Part shown: piece after piece, positions 1 to 8,278 of the stretch | How positions within the stretch are numbered: the stretch's first letter is position 1 | Layout of the letters: the number at the start of each line of letters is the position of its first letter | From: Deltaproteobacteria bacterium | Lineage (GTDB): Bacteria; Myxococcota_A; Polyangia; HGW-17; JAJRWW01 | Assembly (NCBI GenBank): GCA_029938605.1 | Contig: JAOZUO010000042.1 | Coordinates: 1-45,358 of the forward strand | DNA length: 45,358 nt | Direction: 5' to 3' | Program-made: the position numbers and the translations under genes | Notes under the pieces: generated by a model | The model's database searches: none | The model's input: only the letters and a program-made list of their open reading frames with translations | What the model was told of the DNA's origin: nothing

Positions 1-61
1 CCTAGTCCCTAGTCGCTGGTCTTGGGGGTGCTACGACGCATTGTCGGCGCATCTTCTGAAG

Positions 62-90
62 GCGACACCCCCTGACCCCTCTGCTATACT
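62..90 (+). promoter_or_regulatory. Candidate sigma70-type promoter for the first gene
   Basis: GCGACA at 62-67 and TATACT at 85-90 are separated by 17 bp. The -10 matches the consensus at five of six positions and the -35 at four of six. The start codon with its GAGGAGG ribosome site lies about 45 bp downstream. This is a consensus match by eye only. Confidence 0.4.
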
Positions 91-136
91 CTGCGGGCGA
101 GCGGTCCGAAGACCCGCTTTCGAGGAGGCTGTATCG

Positions 137-547
137 ATGGGAAGACGGTATGACGAGCAGCGATTTCTGGGCATGCGGAAGGACAAGCTCTGGACTTTTC
201 TGATCGTGGGTATCCTGTTGGTAGGCACATTTGTCGCGCTCAACTACACCATCGGCAACTACGAGTCGGCCAAGTCTGGAGTCGGCAAGTTCCTCAGCTT
301 GCCGGGGTGGGTCTTCCCGATCATCATCGGCCTGTTGGGGTTGGTGATCTTCTGGTTGGGGTTGAAGATCGAGACCGACTGGCCCGAGGTCCTCGGCGCC
401 GGATTGCTCGCCTTGGCCACCGGCGTGGGTGAGATCATGATCGGCTGGCAGAAGTTCGCTATAAATGGCATGACGATCGTTCCCATTGCCATTCCAATTG
501 GAGTTTTTCTCCTGTTTATTGTGATTGGGATGTTGAGGTCCAGGTAA
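137..547 (+). CDS. Small four-helix integral membrane protein, unknown function
   Basis: This 136-residue protein has four hydrophobic segments, at about residues 16-38, 54-74, 80-100 and 110-132, and ends in a short basic tail (MLRSR). The frame is open further upstream to 41, but I chose the ATG at 137 because GAGGAGG lies 9 bp before it and the upstream residues look non-coding. The N-terminus is charged (GRRYDEQRF) and the second and third segments are glycine-rich. I do not recognise a family. It is followed after 165 bp by another small membrane-anchored protein on the same strand, so the two may be functionally unrelated neighbours. Its location in the inner membrane is inferred from hydrophobicity alone. 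Confidence 0.7.
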   Translation: MGRRYDEQRFLGMRKDKLWTFLIVGILLVGTFVALNYTIGNYESAKSGVGKFLSLPGWVFPIIIGLLGLVIFWLGLKIETDWPEVLGAGLLALATGVGEIMIGWQKFAINGMTIVPIAIPIGVFLLFIVIGMLRSR

Positions 548-712
548 TTGCCCGTTTTGATTGGGTATATTTCGCTGTATATTTGATGAGCAGTGATTAC
601 ATGGTAAGATAGACAGCATTATTCTTCGTCTTTAAAGGGTTGCATTCCGGCGAAAGCGCAGCTACTATCCGGAACTGATCAGCATCAGTCACAACTTCTG
701 TGGAGGAAAAAA

Positions 713-1180
713 ATGAGCAAGAACACAAAGATCATTGCCATTGTTGGTTTGATTTTGACCATCGGTGCCGGGGCGTACATGCTGCTTTCCGGCGGAAGCA
801 CCATGGAAGCCGTCGGCTGCGGCACCTCGAAAGAATCGAAGGCCCGAAGGACATTTACCAAGGCCGACGTGGAGTGGATCGGCTGTAAGAAGTACGGCTA
901 CATTCCCACGCTCGAAGAGAAGAAGGTTGGCAAGAGCAGTTCGCAGTGGGTCGTGGTGGGCGGTAAGCGTCCCGAGCCCGCGGGCGGCAAAGCCAACATG
1001 AAGAAGGCCACCTGCGATTGTTTCGGCCTGTGGAAGACCAAGTGCGCCAGCACCGTCAAGGACAAAACGGGCAAGACCTTCAAGGCGCAAAACAATGCTT
1101 CCTGTGGTTCCATGGCGAAGGCGGCGGTCAAGAAGGGCTGTGGCGGCGATGACGACGGCGACGACGACGCTGACGAGTAG
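713..1180 (+). CDS. Small N-terminally anchored Lys/Cys-rich protein with an acidic tail
   Basis: The protein has 155 residues and a clear ribosome site (GGAGGAAAAAA) before the ATG. After a short basic start (MSKNTK) comes one hydrophobic segment, about residues 6-26, with no obvious signal peptidase site, so it is either an uncleaved anchor or a signal peptide. The rest is lysine-rich with seven cysteines, including a CDC pair near residue 102, which would suit disulfides outside the cytoplasm. It ends in an almost pure Asp/Gly tail (GGDDDGDDDADE). I recognise no family. The gene stops 9 bp before the end of the convergent AMMECR1-domain gene. A possible promoter lies in the 165 bp upstream (TTGATG at 583 and TAAGAT at 605). 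Confidence 0.7.
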   Translation: MSKNTKIIAIVGLILTIGAGAYMLLSGGSTMEAVGCGTSKESKARRTFTKADVEWIGCKKYGYIPTLEEKKVGKSSSQWVVVGGKRPEPAGGKANMKKATCDCFGLWKTKCASTVKDKTGKTFKAQNNASCGSMAKAAVKKGCGGDDDGDDDADE

Positions 1181-1189
1181 AGCCCTCTT

Positions 1190-1765
1190 CTAGAGCTCCT
1201 TCAGCTCCACGTCTTTTTCTCCAAACACATCTGCCGTAAACACCTCAAGCACCGTGTCCTTGTGTCGCCAGGCGTCCGTGGGCAGTCCGGCCTTGAGGCA
1301 CAGGTGCTCTAGAAAGGTCTCCCGGTCCCAGCCGTGCTCCGTGGGCACCTGGGGCAGGAGCACCCCGTGGTGCATGCCCTGGGTGATACAGACGCCGTGC
1401 TTGCCTACCTCGATGGTCTCCGGATCATGGATGGGCTCACGTGGGGACAGGACCGAGATCTCGATGGAGAGCTGGTCCAGCTCCTCGGCCCCGACCGCAT
1501 CGAATCGCGGATCCCGGCTCGCCGCGGACACGGCCATTTGCTGCACGCACTTGTGCAGTGGAGTGTCGGCGGAGAAGGTGCCGATGCAGCCTCGTAGGTG
1601 GTCCGCGGGCAGGGTCTTGAGCGTCACGAAGGAGCCGGCTAGCTGCTTCAGGGCCCTGCGGTGGGGCGATCCAGGCGGGATCCTGCCCGTAGCCAGATAT
1701 TCGCGGAGGGTGGAGCGCACGATGGTCAGCAGCTCCTTGCGTTCGATGGGTTCGAGCTCGTCCAT
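1190..1765 (-). CDS. AMMECR1-domain protein (AmmeMemoRadiSam system protein A family)
   Basis: The 191-residue protein spans an AMMECR1 domain, recognised by the LRGCIGT signature (around residue 62) and the segments DPRFDAV, IEISVLSP and the late LPQVPTEHGWDRETFLEHLC. The family is found in all domains of life, often beside radical SAM and Memo proteins. Its biochemical role is not firmly established and neither partner is present here. The frame is open to 1816, but I take the ATG at 1765 because AGGTGA lies about 8 bp before it and conserved sequence begins just after. It is the last gene of the four-gene minus-strand envelope cluster, 64 bp after the M23 peptidase gene, so co-transcription is possible. 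No signal peptide is visible and it should be cytoplasmic. Confidence 0.88.
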   Translation of the reverse strand: MDELEPIERKELLTIVRSTLREYLATGRIPPGSPHRRALKQLAGSFVTLKTLPADHLRGCIGTFSADTPLHKCVQQMAVSAASRDPRFDAVGAEELDQLSIEISVLSPREPIHDPETIEVGKHGVCITQGMHHGVLLPQVPTEHGWDRETFLEHLCLKAGLPTDAWRHKDTVLEVFTADVFGEKDVELKEL

Positions 1766-1829
1766 GGGGTGATTCACCTGTCTGGCGCCGGGCGCCGGCC
1801 TGTGCTGAAAAAACAATCAGTGCCCCAGC

Positions 1830-2486
1830 TTAGGGCTTTTCGGACTTCTTTTTGGGCGGAGGGGGCAGCGGGATCCTGGGCGCATTCCGAGGATCTATGA
1901 CCCGCCCGATGAAGTCCGAAGGAGCTAGCGGATGGCGACCCTTGCCCCGCTTTGCATAGACCGACCAGTGCAGGTGGGGGCCGGTGGAGCGCCCTGTGGA
2001 GCCGATGAGCCCCACCGGGGAGCCCACGTCCACTTGCTGGCCGGGGAACACCAGGATTTCGTCCAGGTGTGCGTACAGGGTGATCAGGCGGCCCGGGTGA
2101 CTCAAGGTCACGGTGTTCCCCGTGAGGGGCAGCGGGCCCGCCTGGGTCACCAGGCCCGGCCCGGCCGCCAGGACTGGCTCCCCCCGGGGAGCACGAAAGT
2201 CCACGCCCGAGTGGAAGAGCAGGCGGCGGACCACCGGGTGCTGGCGGACGCCATAGGGAGAGGTCACGTCGATGTTGTCCAGGGGCCAGCGGAACACGTA
2301 GGGGCGCTCTAGCTCGTCGGTGCCGGCCGCGAGCTTCTGGGCAATCTGCTTGAACTCTACCTTGGCCGCGGGCCGTAGCCGCAGCTCCACCGCGGTCTTG
2401 GGCGTAGGGCGCTCTTTCTTCGCTTTATCGCCACAGCCCACTGAGGCGAGAGCGACGCCCCACACAAGGATCAACCCCCTGTTCAT
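1830..2486 (-). CDS. M23-family metallopeptidase, probable lipoprotein
   Basis: This 218-residue protein has a signal peptide ending in a lipobox-like ASVGC (lipidated Cys18). The peptidase domain covers about residues 65-200. The zinc and catalytic set looks complete: His92 and Asp96 in HSGVDF, His140 in YAHLDE, and His171/His173 in GPHLHW. An active endopeptidase that cleaves peptidoglycan cross-links is therefore expected, in the LytM/lysostaphin fold. A basic, proline-rich tail follows (PLPPPPKKK). The start at 2486 is supported by GGAGGTG 7 bp upstream and by a four-base ATGA overlap with the stop of the preceding 969-residue gene, which implies translational coupling. No coiled coil is seen, unlike EnvC/NlpD activators, so a simple hydrolase is more likely. 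Confidence 0.9.
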   Translation of the reverse strand: MNRGLILVWGVALASVGCGDKAKKERPTPKTAVELRLRPAAKVEFKQIAQKLAAGTDELERPYVFRWPLDNIDVTSPYGVRQHPVVRRLLFHSGVDFRAPRGEPVLAAGPGLVTQAGPLPLTGNTVTLSHPGRLITLYAHLDEILVFPGQQVDVGSPVGLIGSTGRSTGPHLHWSVYAKRGKGRHPLAPSDFIGRVIDPRNAPRIPLPPPPKKKSEKP

Positions 2487-5392
2487 GGCTCGCACCTCCC
2501 GGCGCCTGGACTCGGGGCCAGTAGCATCCCCCACGGGATCTGCACGGGCAACAGCCGCCCCGTGGCCAAGAGCTTCATGTGCTTCATGTGCTTCATGTGC
2601 GCGAGGTTCTGGGCGGTGACATCGGAGGACGTGGTGGGGGCCGAGACGATCCAGCGGCTGATCAGCCGGGCCGCCAGGCGTCGTTTTTTTCCCCGGGCCG
2701 CCAGGGCCGCCGCCAGCCGCGTCACGACCGACGAGTGGTCCTTCGTTGCGCCCACCAGCCTCTGGGCAAGACAGGCCAGGGCGGGGCCCAGACGACCCTG
2801 GTCAGCCAGGAGCAGCGCCCTGGCCATGGCCTCAGCCCCCGGAGCTCGTCGCGCAACCTGGTCCACATACCGCGCTGCGGTTTTCCACTGCTTGAGTCCC
2901 TGGGCCGCCAGCGCGGCCAGGGCGGGCCAACCGCCGTTCATTGGATCGCGGCGGGAGAGGACAGCGGCTCGCTTCATCACCTCGGCGAAGCGTCGTTTCC
3001 GAAGGAGGGCCGGCAGGTCGAGGCCGCGGTTGAGTGTCAGGTAGGGTCGGGCGGCCTCGGGCCCATGGGCGGCGAGCAGGGACGCGGCGATGGACTGCGA
3101 GATCCCGTTGCGCGCGTTTCCCGCGGGCCAGCGGAAAAGGAGCCAGGCTGCCGTACGCCGGGCTTCGGCGGTGCGCCCCGCTGCCCTCTGGTGTCGTATG
3201 GTGGCTAGGGCGAGGTCCAGGGGGCGCCCGCCGCTCCAGCCGAGCCCCTTCGAGGCGAGCACCGCCGCGCGATTCCATTGGCCCCGGGCGGCCATCCACT
3301 CCGAGACCGTCAGGTACGCCCGATCCGGCCGTCCGGTGGCCGAGGCCCAGTCCGTGAGGGCCAGGTCGGCCTTGTCGTAGCGGCCGGCGGCCACGGCGCC
3401 GAGAGTCACGAGCTTCAGCAGCGCCGGATCCGAGAAGTCCCGCTCGTACAGCTCGTCGGCGAGGCGTCCGGCGGTGCGATTGAGCCCCAGGCGAAAGAGC
3501 GATGGCACCACCGTCGGTAGTCGGCGAAAGCCCCCCGGATCCTGGTGGCGCAGTCGCCGCAGTCGCCGGTGTGCTCCCTGGTTGTCACCCCGCAGATGTG
3601 CGATGCGGGCCCTCCAGAGCCCAAAGCGGGTGGCAGTCTCCGTCTTTTTATTCGTCTTCGCCTCCGTCTTCGCCCTTTGGTCCGCCTCCGCGAGGCGTCC
3701 CTGTCCCACGAGTCGTAGGATCTGCTCCAGCCCAGACGGGGTGTCGACGGACGGAGTGCGGCTTCCCGCGGTCACGTGGGCCCAGGCCCGTCGTGCGAGG
3801 TTGCTGCCGTATCGCCGGGCCCAGCGCTGTCGCAGCGTTGGTTCCTTGGCCATACCCCACCTGGCGAGGATGCGACCCAGATCCTCAAGCCGAGCGATGA
3901 TCCGGGCGTCGTGGCCGGGGCGGGCGAGGCCCAGGGCGGCCACGAAGTCCCGGCGGGCGACGAGCCGATCAATGAGGTGACGGCGGAAGCGGGGCTCGGC
4001 CTGAGCCAGGTTGACCATGAGCTCATATGCGGCGGAGTGGCCCCGCACCAGACGGGTTAGACGGATGACCTGGCATCGGAACCCGAAGCCTGGATGAGAA
4101 CCGTCCCTGGGGTGGGACACCGCAGTCCCGACCCGGGATCGGGCCAGGGCGAGGTCCAGGGAACGTTGGGCTTCGGCGGTGAGCCCGGTGGCCCAGGCCT
4201 CAAAGCTGCGCTGCAGGAGCGTCGTGAAGCTGGAGGTTGCCGTGGGGGGGTGACGCAGCACCAGCCTTTGGCGGAGTCCGGCGGCGTGGCCCGCCATTCG
4301 CCCCAGAGCGAGGTTGGTCGGCAGCGCCTTTGCCGCCCGGCGGGCCAGGGTCACAGGTACGATGCCCTCGAGCGGACCGAGATCCAGGCTGGGGTCCGTA
4401 CCGGCTGTGAGGAGCCCAATCGCCTTCACCAGCCAGGTGGAGTCTCCCGGGACCCAGTGCAGCTCGCGGCAGAGGCCGGCCCATCGCCGGAGAGCCCCGG
4501 TGGTGGTGGTGGCCCACTGTTGGAGCCGGCGGCAGCAGGGAGATTGGGGTCGGCGTCGGAGCCGGCAGGCCGCCACCAGGAGCTTGGGGGGCGCCACCTT
4601 TGCCAGGCGGGTGTCGAGTCCATGGACCAGCCGGACATGGGTCCCCAGGGTCGCGGCCTCCAGGGCGGCGAACAGGGTGTCGGGGTCACGTCCCCCGATT
4701 TCCAGATAGACGCGCGCGAGGCGTTGGGCCGGGCCCGGACCCCGCTGGCGTAGCCGGCGCAGGGCCAGGGCCACGGCCAGGGTCACCCGGGTCTCTCCCA
4801 GGGCTGCCCGACGCCACTGCAGGTCCTCGCCCTCGAGCACTGCGCGCCGCGCCAGATCCCGGTACACCTTTCGGGCAGCGGCGGCGTCATCGGCTTTCAG
4901 ATTCTGGTCGGCCCGTTGCAGCATCAGCCGGTCTCGCAGCTCCCCGAAGGCCGATCGCTGTGTGGCTGGGGGTGGGGCCAGACGGTCCGCTCGGGCCAGG
5001 GAGCGTAGGGCGGCGTTGGGGGCCCCCACCTTCGTCAGGTTCCGTGCTCGAAGCCGGAGGCCCTGCGCCAGCTCGTCGTACAGGTCCCGGTTCAGGCGGC
5101 CCAGTCCTTCGGTGGCCTCCAGGGCGAGCAGAACCCGGTGCGGCTGCCCGGCCTGGTGGGCGGCACGGCGGAGCGTGCGCCAGGTGGAGCGATCCCGGGG
5201 CTTGCGTCGTACCCGCGCTTCGGCGTCCGCCAGCGCTCGCTCGGCCGTACCCTCTTCATCGGTGGCCGGACCCTGTCGGGCGCGGGGACCCACATTGGGT
5301 CGAGGGCCACCGGGGCAGCTCGTCGTCAAGGCGGGCGTGAGCACGAGCACGAGTACGGGCCATGGCCATGGCGCTGGGAGGCGCGTAGTCAT
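2483..5392 (-). CDS. Large alpha-helical repeat (TPR-like) lipoprotein, 969 aa
   Basis: The N-terminus is a hydrophobic signal followed by LTTSC, so it is probably lipidated at about Cys26. The remainder is Ala/Arg/Leu-rich with degenerate 34-residue-like helical repeats, for example segments with W..A...A...G...A. I read it as a TPR/SEL1-like solenoid without catalytic motifs. It starts 1 bp after the stop of the upstream TPR lipoprotein and its stop overlaps the M23 peptidase start (ATGA), so the three are co-translated. That places it in the envelope and makes a scaffold for the peptidase plausible; this is inference. Near the C-terminus, three perfect copies of a 9-bp unit encode HMKHMKHMK. 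The family is not recognised. Confidence 0.82.
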   Translation of the reverse strand: MTTRLPAPWPWPVLVLVLTPALTTSCPGGPRPNVGPRARQGPATDEEGTAERALADAEARVRRKPRDRSTWRTLRRAAHQAGQPHRVLLALEATEGLGRLNRDLYDELAQGLRLRARNLTKVGAPNAALRSLARADRLAPPPATQRSAFGELRDRLMLQRADQNLKADDAAAARKVYRDLARRAVLEGEDLQWRRAALGETRVTLAVALALRRLRQRGPGPAQRLARVYLEIGGRDPDTLFAALEAATLGTHVRLVHGLDTRLAKVAPPKLLVAACRLRRRPQSPCCRRLQQWATTTTGALRRWAGLCRELHWVPGDSTWLVKAIGLLTAGTDPSLDLGPLEGIVPVTLARRAAKALPTNLALGRMAGHAAGLRQRLVLRHPPTATSSFTTLLQRSFEAWATGLTAEAQRSLDLALARSRVGTAVSHPRDGSHPGFGFRCQVIRLTRLVRGHSAAYELMVNLAQAEPRFRRHLIDRLVARRDFVAALGLARPGHDARIIARLEDLGRILARWGMAKEPTLRQRWARRYGSNLARRAWAHVTAGSRTPSVDTPSGLEQILRLVGQGRLAEADQRAKTEAKTNKKTETATRFGLWRARIAHLRGDNQGAHRRLRRLRHQDPGGFRRLPTVVPSLFRLGLNRTAGRLADELYERDFSDPALLKLVTLGAVAAGRYDKADLALTDWASATGRPDRAYLTVSEWMAARGQWNRAAVLASKGLGWSGGRPLDLALATIRHQRAAGRTAEARRTAAWLLFRWPAGNARNGISQSIAASLLAAHGPEAARPYLTLNRGLDLPALLRKRRFAEVMKRAAVLSRRDPMNGGWPALAALAAQGLKQWKTAARYVDQVARRAPGAEAMARALLLADQGRLGPALACLAQRLVGATKDHSSVVTRLAAALAARGKKRRLAARLISRWIVSAPTTSSDVTAQNLAHMKHMKHMKLLATGRLLPVQIPWGMLLAPSPGAGRCEP
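2572..2598 (-). repeat. Three perfect 9-bp tandem repeats in frame
   Basis: GCTTCATGT occurs three times head to tail on the plus strand. Read on the minus strand within the 969-residue protein, it adds the tripeptide His-Met-Lys three times near the C-terminus. A multiple of three keeps the frame open, as expected for slipped-strand expansion tolerated in a gene. Confidence 0.9.
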
Positions 5393-5393
5393 T

Positions 5394-6251
5394 TCACTTG
5401 CACTTGGGCGAGTCGCTCTGTTGGAGCGCCCGCAGGGCCTTTTGGGTCAGGGCGCGATACTTGGCGGCGATGACCGGGTCCCAGTCCACGGTGGCTGGAG
5501 CGCAGAGTACCTTGTGGTAGTGACGCGCTGCCTTGGCGTTCTCCTCGTCCTTGGCGTAGGCCTGGGCCAGGAAGTAGTGGTTCAGCGGAAAGTTCGGAGC
5601 CAGCTTCACGGCCCGCTCCAACAGCGTGGTGCCCTTCTCGATGTCGCCGTTGAAGGGCGAGGTGGCCGGCACGCTGGCCAGCAACGAGCCCAGTATCCGC
5701 AGCGGTCCGGCGTGATGGAACCTGGGGTTCAGGGCGAGGGCCCGCCGGCAGGCGGCGCGGATCTTGGAAACACCGGTGATGGCGCTGGCCCGATAGGCGT
5801 CCACCCGCAGCCCCAGGAGGGCCGCGTGGAAATAGTGGAACGCCACCAACTTTGGGAAGCTCAGCCGGCCCGCGCGGGTAAACCGCAGCCCCATCTCGGC
5901 GCACTTGAACTGCTCGGGACCGCTTCGGGCACGCTCCCCCAGGCGTCGGCAGACCTGGGCTCCCAGGAGCAGCACCTCTTTGTTTTTCGGGTCGAGGGAG
6001 CGGGCCTTCTCCAGGGCCACCAGGGCGTCTTCGCAGTACAGTCGATGAAATCCGCCCGTGCGCCCCAGGGCGAGCCGTTTCTTGGCGAAGGCCAGGAGCT
6101 TTGGCACGTTCCGCGGGAGACTACCGGGCTTGACGGTTCCGGGATCGAAGGGCGGGATTTTTGGAGGGCAGCCCGTACCAGACACCGAAAGCGCCATCAG
6201 TCCGGCCACCATCGCCGCGCGCAATAATCCTGTATAGACCATCGTTACCAT
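5394..6251 (-). CDS. TPR lipoprotein, possibly TatT-like
   Basis: This is a 285-residue protein with a signal peptide and a lipobox-like region ending SGTGC (Cys28). The body is made of TPR-type helical hairpins, clearest at VALEKARSLDPKN and in TTLLERAVKLAPNFPLNHYFLAQAYAKD. The overall plan, a lipoprotein of about 300 residues with TPRs and a late FLAQAYAK block, recalls the TatT component linked to TRAP transporters in spirochaetes. No TRAP transporter genes are visible here, so I give that only as a possibility. A second ATG at 6242 is an alternative start; neither has a strong ribosome site. Its TGA stop is one base from the start of the 969-residue lipoprotein, so it leads the envelope operon. 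It is divergent from an Ig-like lipoprotein gene. Confidence 0.82.
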   Translation of the reverse strand: MVTMVYTGLLRAAMVAGLMALSVSGTGCPPKIPPFDPGTVKPGSLPRNVPKLLAFAKKRLALGRTGGFHRLYCEDALVALEKARSLDPKNKEVLLLGAQVCRRLGERARSGPEQFKCAEMGLRFTRAGRLSFPKLVAFHYFHAALLGLRVDAYRASAITGVSKIRAACRRALALNPRFHHAGPLRILGSLLASVPATSPFNGDIEKGTTLLERAVKLAPNFPLNHYFLAQAYAKDEENAKAARHYHKVLCAPATVDWDPVIAAKYRALTQKALRALQQSDSPKCK

Positions 6252-6270
6252 AGGAATTGTTGATTTACCT

Positions 6271-6300
6271 TTGACTTTTCCTTGGACGTCAGGGTATTGG
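6271..6300 (+). promoter_or_regulatory. Weak candidate promoter for the Ig-like lipoprotein
   Basis: TTGACT at 6271-6276 and TATTGG at 6295-6300 are 18 bp apart in the divergent gap of 79 bp. The -35 is good and the -10 poor. The lipoprotein start follows 30 bp later. Confidence 0.25.
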
Positions 6301-6330
6301 ACCTTTTTTCATCGTCAAAAGAGGTATGCC

Positions 6331-7350
6331 ATGAAATGTTGGGTGAATCATCTTCTATTGGTTGGGCTCTGCGGGATCATCTCCATGGCTGGGTGTAGTG
6401 AGAACAGTGGTGATGACCAGCATAATACCATCTCCATCGCCATTACGTCTCCCGAGACCCAGACCTATGTGAATGGGATGGTGGTGGTCACCGTGGCGGT
6501 CACCGGGGAGGTGAGCCGCGTGGAGCTGCTGGTCAACGATCAGGTGGTGGGGGAGAGTACGGTGGCGCCCTTCAACCTCAACTGGGATGTGAGCTCCGCC
6601 GACGAGGCGCTCTATCGACTGCGGGTCGTGGCCCATGGAGTGGGGGACGCGGAGCAGACTTCCGCCGAGCACCAGGTCCTGGTGGACCGCACGTCGCCTT
6701 CGTTGGACATCGCCGATCTGGGCTTGCCGTATATCTTCTCGGGGGTCGAGACCATTGAGGTGGTGGGTTCTGACGAGAATGAGCTCACCGAGCTGCGCCT
6801 GTTCATCGACGGCGTGGAGCAGACCGATTGCACGGCGGCTGGTTGCCAGGTCTCCTGGGACACCCTGACCGTGGCTGACGGCCCGGCGGAGCTCGTAGCG
6901 GAGGCCGTGGACGCCGCCGGAAACGTCACCACCCTGGTGCGGCCCGTGGCCGTGGTGAACGACGGTACCATTGTGGACTTTAGCGACGGTTCCGGCACCG
7001 GTCTCTACTCCATCCCGACCGACTGGGCTCTGCTGGATCTGCACCAGAAGTTCCACATCGACATGCCCACCGGCGTCACCGAGATCATGGCCATCGGCCA
7101 GTGGTACGACGTCACCTGGCAGATGGAGACGGATCTGGGCATTGGCTTTTGCCCCGACAGCGGCGTGACCTATATTGAGCAGTACGACGAAGGTGGTCAG
7201 GTGGTGCTGAACTACACCGCCGCGGACCACAGCGTTGCGGAGTTTGCCGAGGAGCAGTGGTTCATCCACATTGGCACCGGCCCGGACTTCGACATGGACG
7301 GCCACATCGACGACGGCACCTACTTCGCTCTCACCTTCGTGATCTACTAG
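6331..7350 (+). CDS. Secreted lipoprotein with two Ig-like domains
   Basis: The 339-residue protein begins with a signal peptide and canonical lipobox SMAGC (Cys22). Two beta-rich repeats resembling bacterial Ig-like folds follow: about residues 35-120 (ISIAITSPETQTYVNG to VLVDRTSP) and about 120-215 (LDIADLGLPYIFSG to VRPVAVVND), each with the D.....AV.A.D/G.....T strand pattern. The last 120 residues form a separate domain with Trp/Tyr-rich strands that I do not recognise. I chose the ATG at 6331, not the upstream in-frame ATG at 6271, because AGAGGT lies 6 bp before it and the lipoprotein signal begins there. An outer-membrane or surface location is likely. Two cysteines in the second Ig unit could pair. 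It converges with the Rieske gene, 5 bp apart. Confidence 0.85.
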   Translation: MKCWVNHLLLVGLCGIISMAGCSENSGDDQHNTISIAITSPETQTYVNGMVVVTVAVTGEVSRVELLVNDQVVGESTVAPFNLNWDVSSADEALYRLRVVAHGVGDAEQTSAEHQVLVDRTSPSLDIADLGLPYIFSGVETIEVVGSDENELTELRLFIDGVEQTDCTAAGCQVSWDTLTVADGPAELVAEAVDAAGNVTTLVRPVAVVNDGTIVDFSDGSGTGLYSIPTDWALLDLHQKFHIDMPTGVTEIMAIGQWYDVTWQMETDLGIGFCPDSGVTYIEQYDEGGQVVLNYTAADHSVAEFAEEQWFIHIGTGPDFDMDGHIDDGTYFALTFVIY

Positions 7351-7355
7351 ATTTC

Positions 7356-7688
7356 CTACGCCTGTCGGGGGTGGATGGACACCCAGACCTGGGGGCCGTC
7401 AACTTTCACCTCGTGGAAACGCAGAGGCGCCCCGTTTTCCGGCTCCACACATTCGCCCGTCTGCAAGTCGTACCGCCAACCGTGCCTTGGACAGGTGACT
7501 ATGCCTTGGGTCACCCGACCCTTGGACAAGTCCGCGCCCTGGTGTTTGCACGACATCTGCAGGGCGTAGATCTCCTCCCCTCGTAGAAAGATCCCGACCT
7601 TCTTGCCCAGGAGCGAAACAACGACTGGGCTTCCATCCGTCGGTATCCCATCCCTCAAACAGGCTTTGATGTAGTTTCCATCAGTCAT
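7356..7688 (-). CDS. Rieske [2Fe-2S] ferredoxin-like protein
   Basis: This is a 110-residue single-domain Rieske protein. The cluster ligands are complete: Cys47 and His49 in CKHQGADL, and Cys66 and His69 in CPRHGWRYD. It has no membrane helix, so it resembles soluble ferredoxin components of oxygenases or NirD-like proteins and not the cytochrome bc subunit. No oxygenase or reductase is nearby. Its ATG at 7688 overlaps the TGA of the preceding HD-domain gene (ATGA), so translation of the two is coupled; the longer open frame to 7859 lies within that gene and is discarded. The likely role is cytoplasmic electron transfer, with the partner unknown. Confidence 0.9.
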   Translation of the reverse strand: MTDGNYIKACLRDGIPTDGSPVVVSLLGKKVGIFLRGEEIYALQMSCKHQGADLSKGRVTQGIVTCPRHGWRYDLQTGECVEPENGAPLRFHEVKVDGPQVWVSIHPRQA

Positions 7689-8278
7689 AGGGTTTGGGGT
7701 GCTTTGGGGAAAAAGATACCGAACAGTTGTGAGGGGCCGTCGTCTAGGAGGGTGGTCTTGGCAAATTCCCAGAGCACCCGGCTGAAGTCGAGTCGCTGAT
7801 GGCTTGAGAAGATCTTTTGGAGCGTTGCCCCCGAGAGCCCGTGGGACAGGGCACCCCAACTGTGCTCGACGCTGACGGCGATCCGCACCATCTCGGCTTG
7901 CGGCCCCATGCCACTGACCCTACGCAGAGAGTGGCTGTACAGCATCACCTCGTCAAACACCTTCAGGTCCGAACCCTGCACTCCCCAGCGCTGAACATGG
8001 GGCCTGGCAAAGTCCAGACCCCGTTTCAGATAGTTGGGCTGGCTGTGGCTCTTCACACAGAGGCCGATGTCGTGCAGGTAGGCGGCGCAGCGTACCAGGT
8101 CCTCGTCCATCTCCACGTCCTGGTGGGTACCCAGGGCCAACGCCAGCTCCGCCAAGCGGATGCAGTGGTTTTCGAGGGCGGCGCCGTAGGGGCTTTCGGC
8201 CCTGAGCAGCTCGAGCCCCAGGGTCTCGAGCATCGACGCTCCATCTGTTGGTGTCTGACGCATGTCGGGTGCTACCAT
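7685..8278 (-). CDS. HD-domain phosphohydrolase-like protein
   Basis: A protein of up to 197 residues with an HD-type metal-binding core: His38 (ENHCIRL), then His69-Asp70 (AYLHDIG) and later histidines (SHS, PHVQRW, VEHSW) that may complete the site. HD proteins hydrolyse phosphoesters, often of nucleotides; the substrate cannot be told here. Three in-frame ATGs compete, at 8278, 8263 and 8233, none with a strong ribosome site. The first sits in a perfect 9-bp inverted repeat (see 8266-8286), so 8263 is also credible. It is coupled to the downstream Rieske gene by ATGA and is divergent from the carbonic-anhydrase-like gene. No signal peptide is present. Confidence 0.78.
   Translation of the reverse strand: MVAPDMRQTPTDGASMLETLGLELLRAESPYGAALENHCIRLAELALALGTHQDVEMDEDLVRCAAYLHDIGLCVKSHSQPNYLKRGLDFARPHVQRWGVQGSDLKVFDEVMLYSHSLRRVSGMGPQAEMVRIAVSVEHSWGALSHGLSGATLQKIFSSHQRLDFSRVLWEFAKTTLLDDGPSQLFGIFFPKAPQTL

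Noticed and set aside
1-16. CCTAGTC tandem pair at the left edge
   Set aside because: Only two units are visible and the window starts there, so nothing can be concluded.
2-619. Minus-strand frame of 205 codons at the left edge
   Set aside because: It overlaps a convincing four-helix membrane protein gene and has no hydrophobic or domain pattern of its own.
6355-7305. Minus-strand frame of 316 codons opposite the Ig-like lipoprotein
   Set aside because: The plus-strand gene has a lipobox and Ig-like repeats; the opposite frame is His/Gly-rich shadow.
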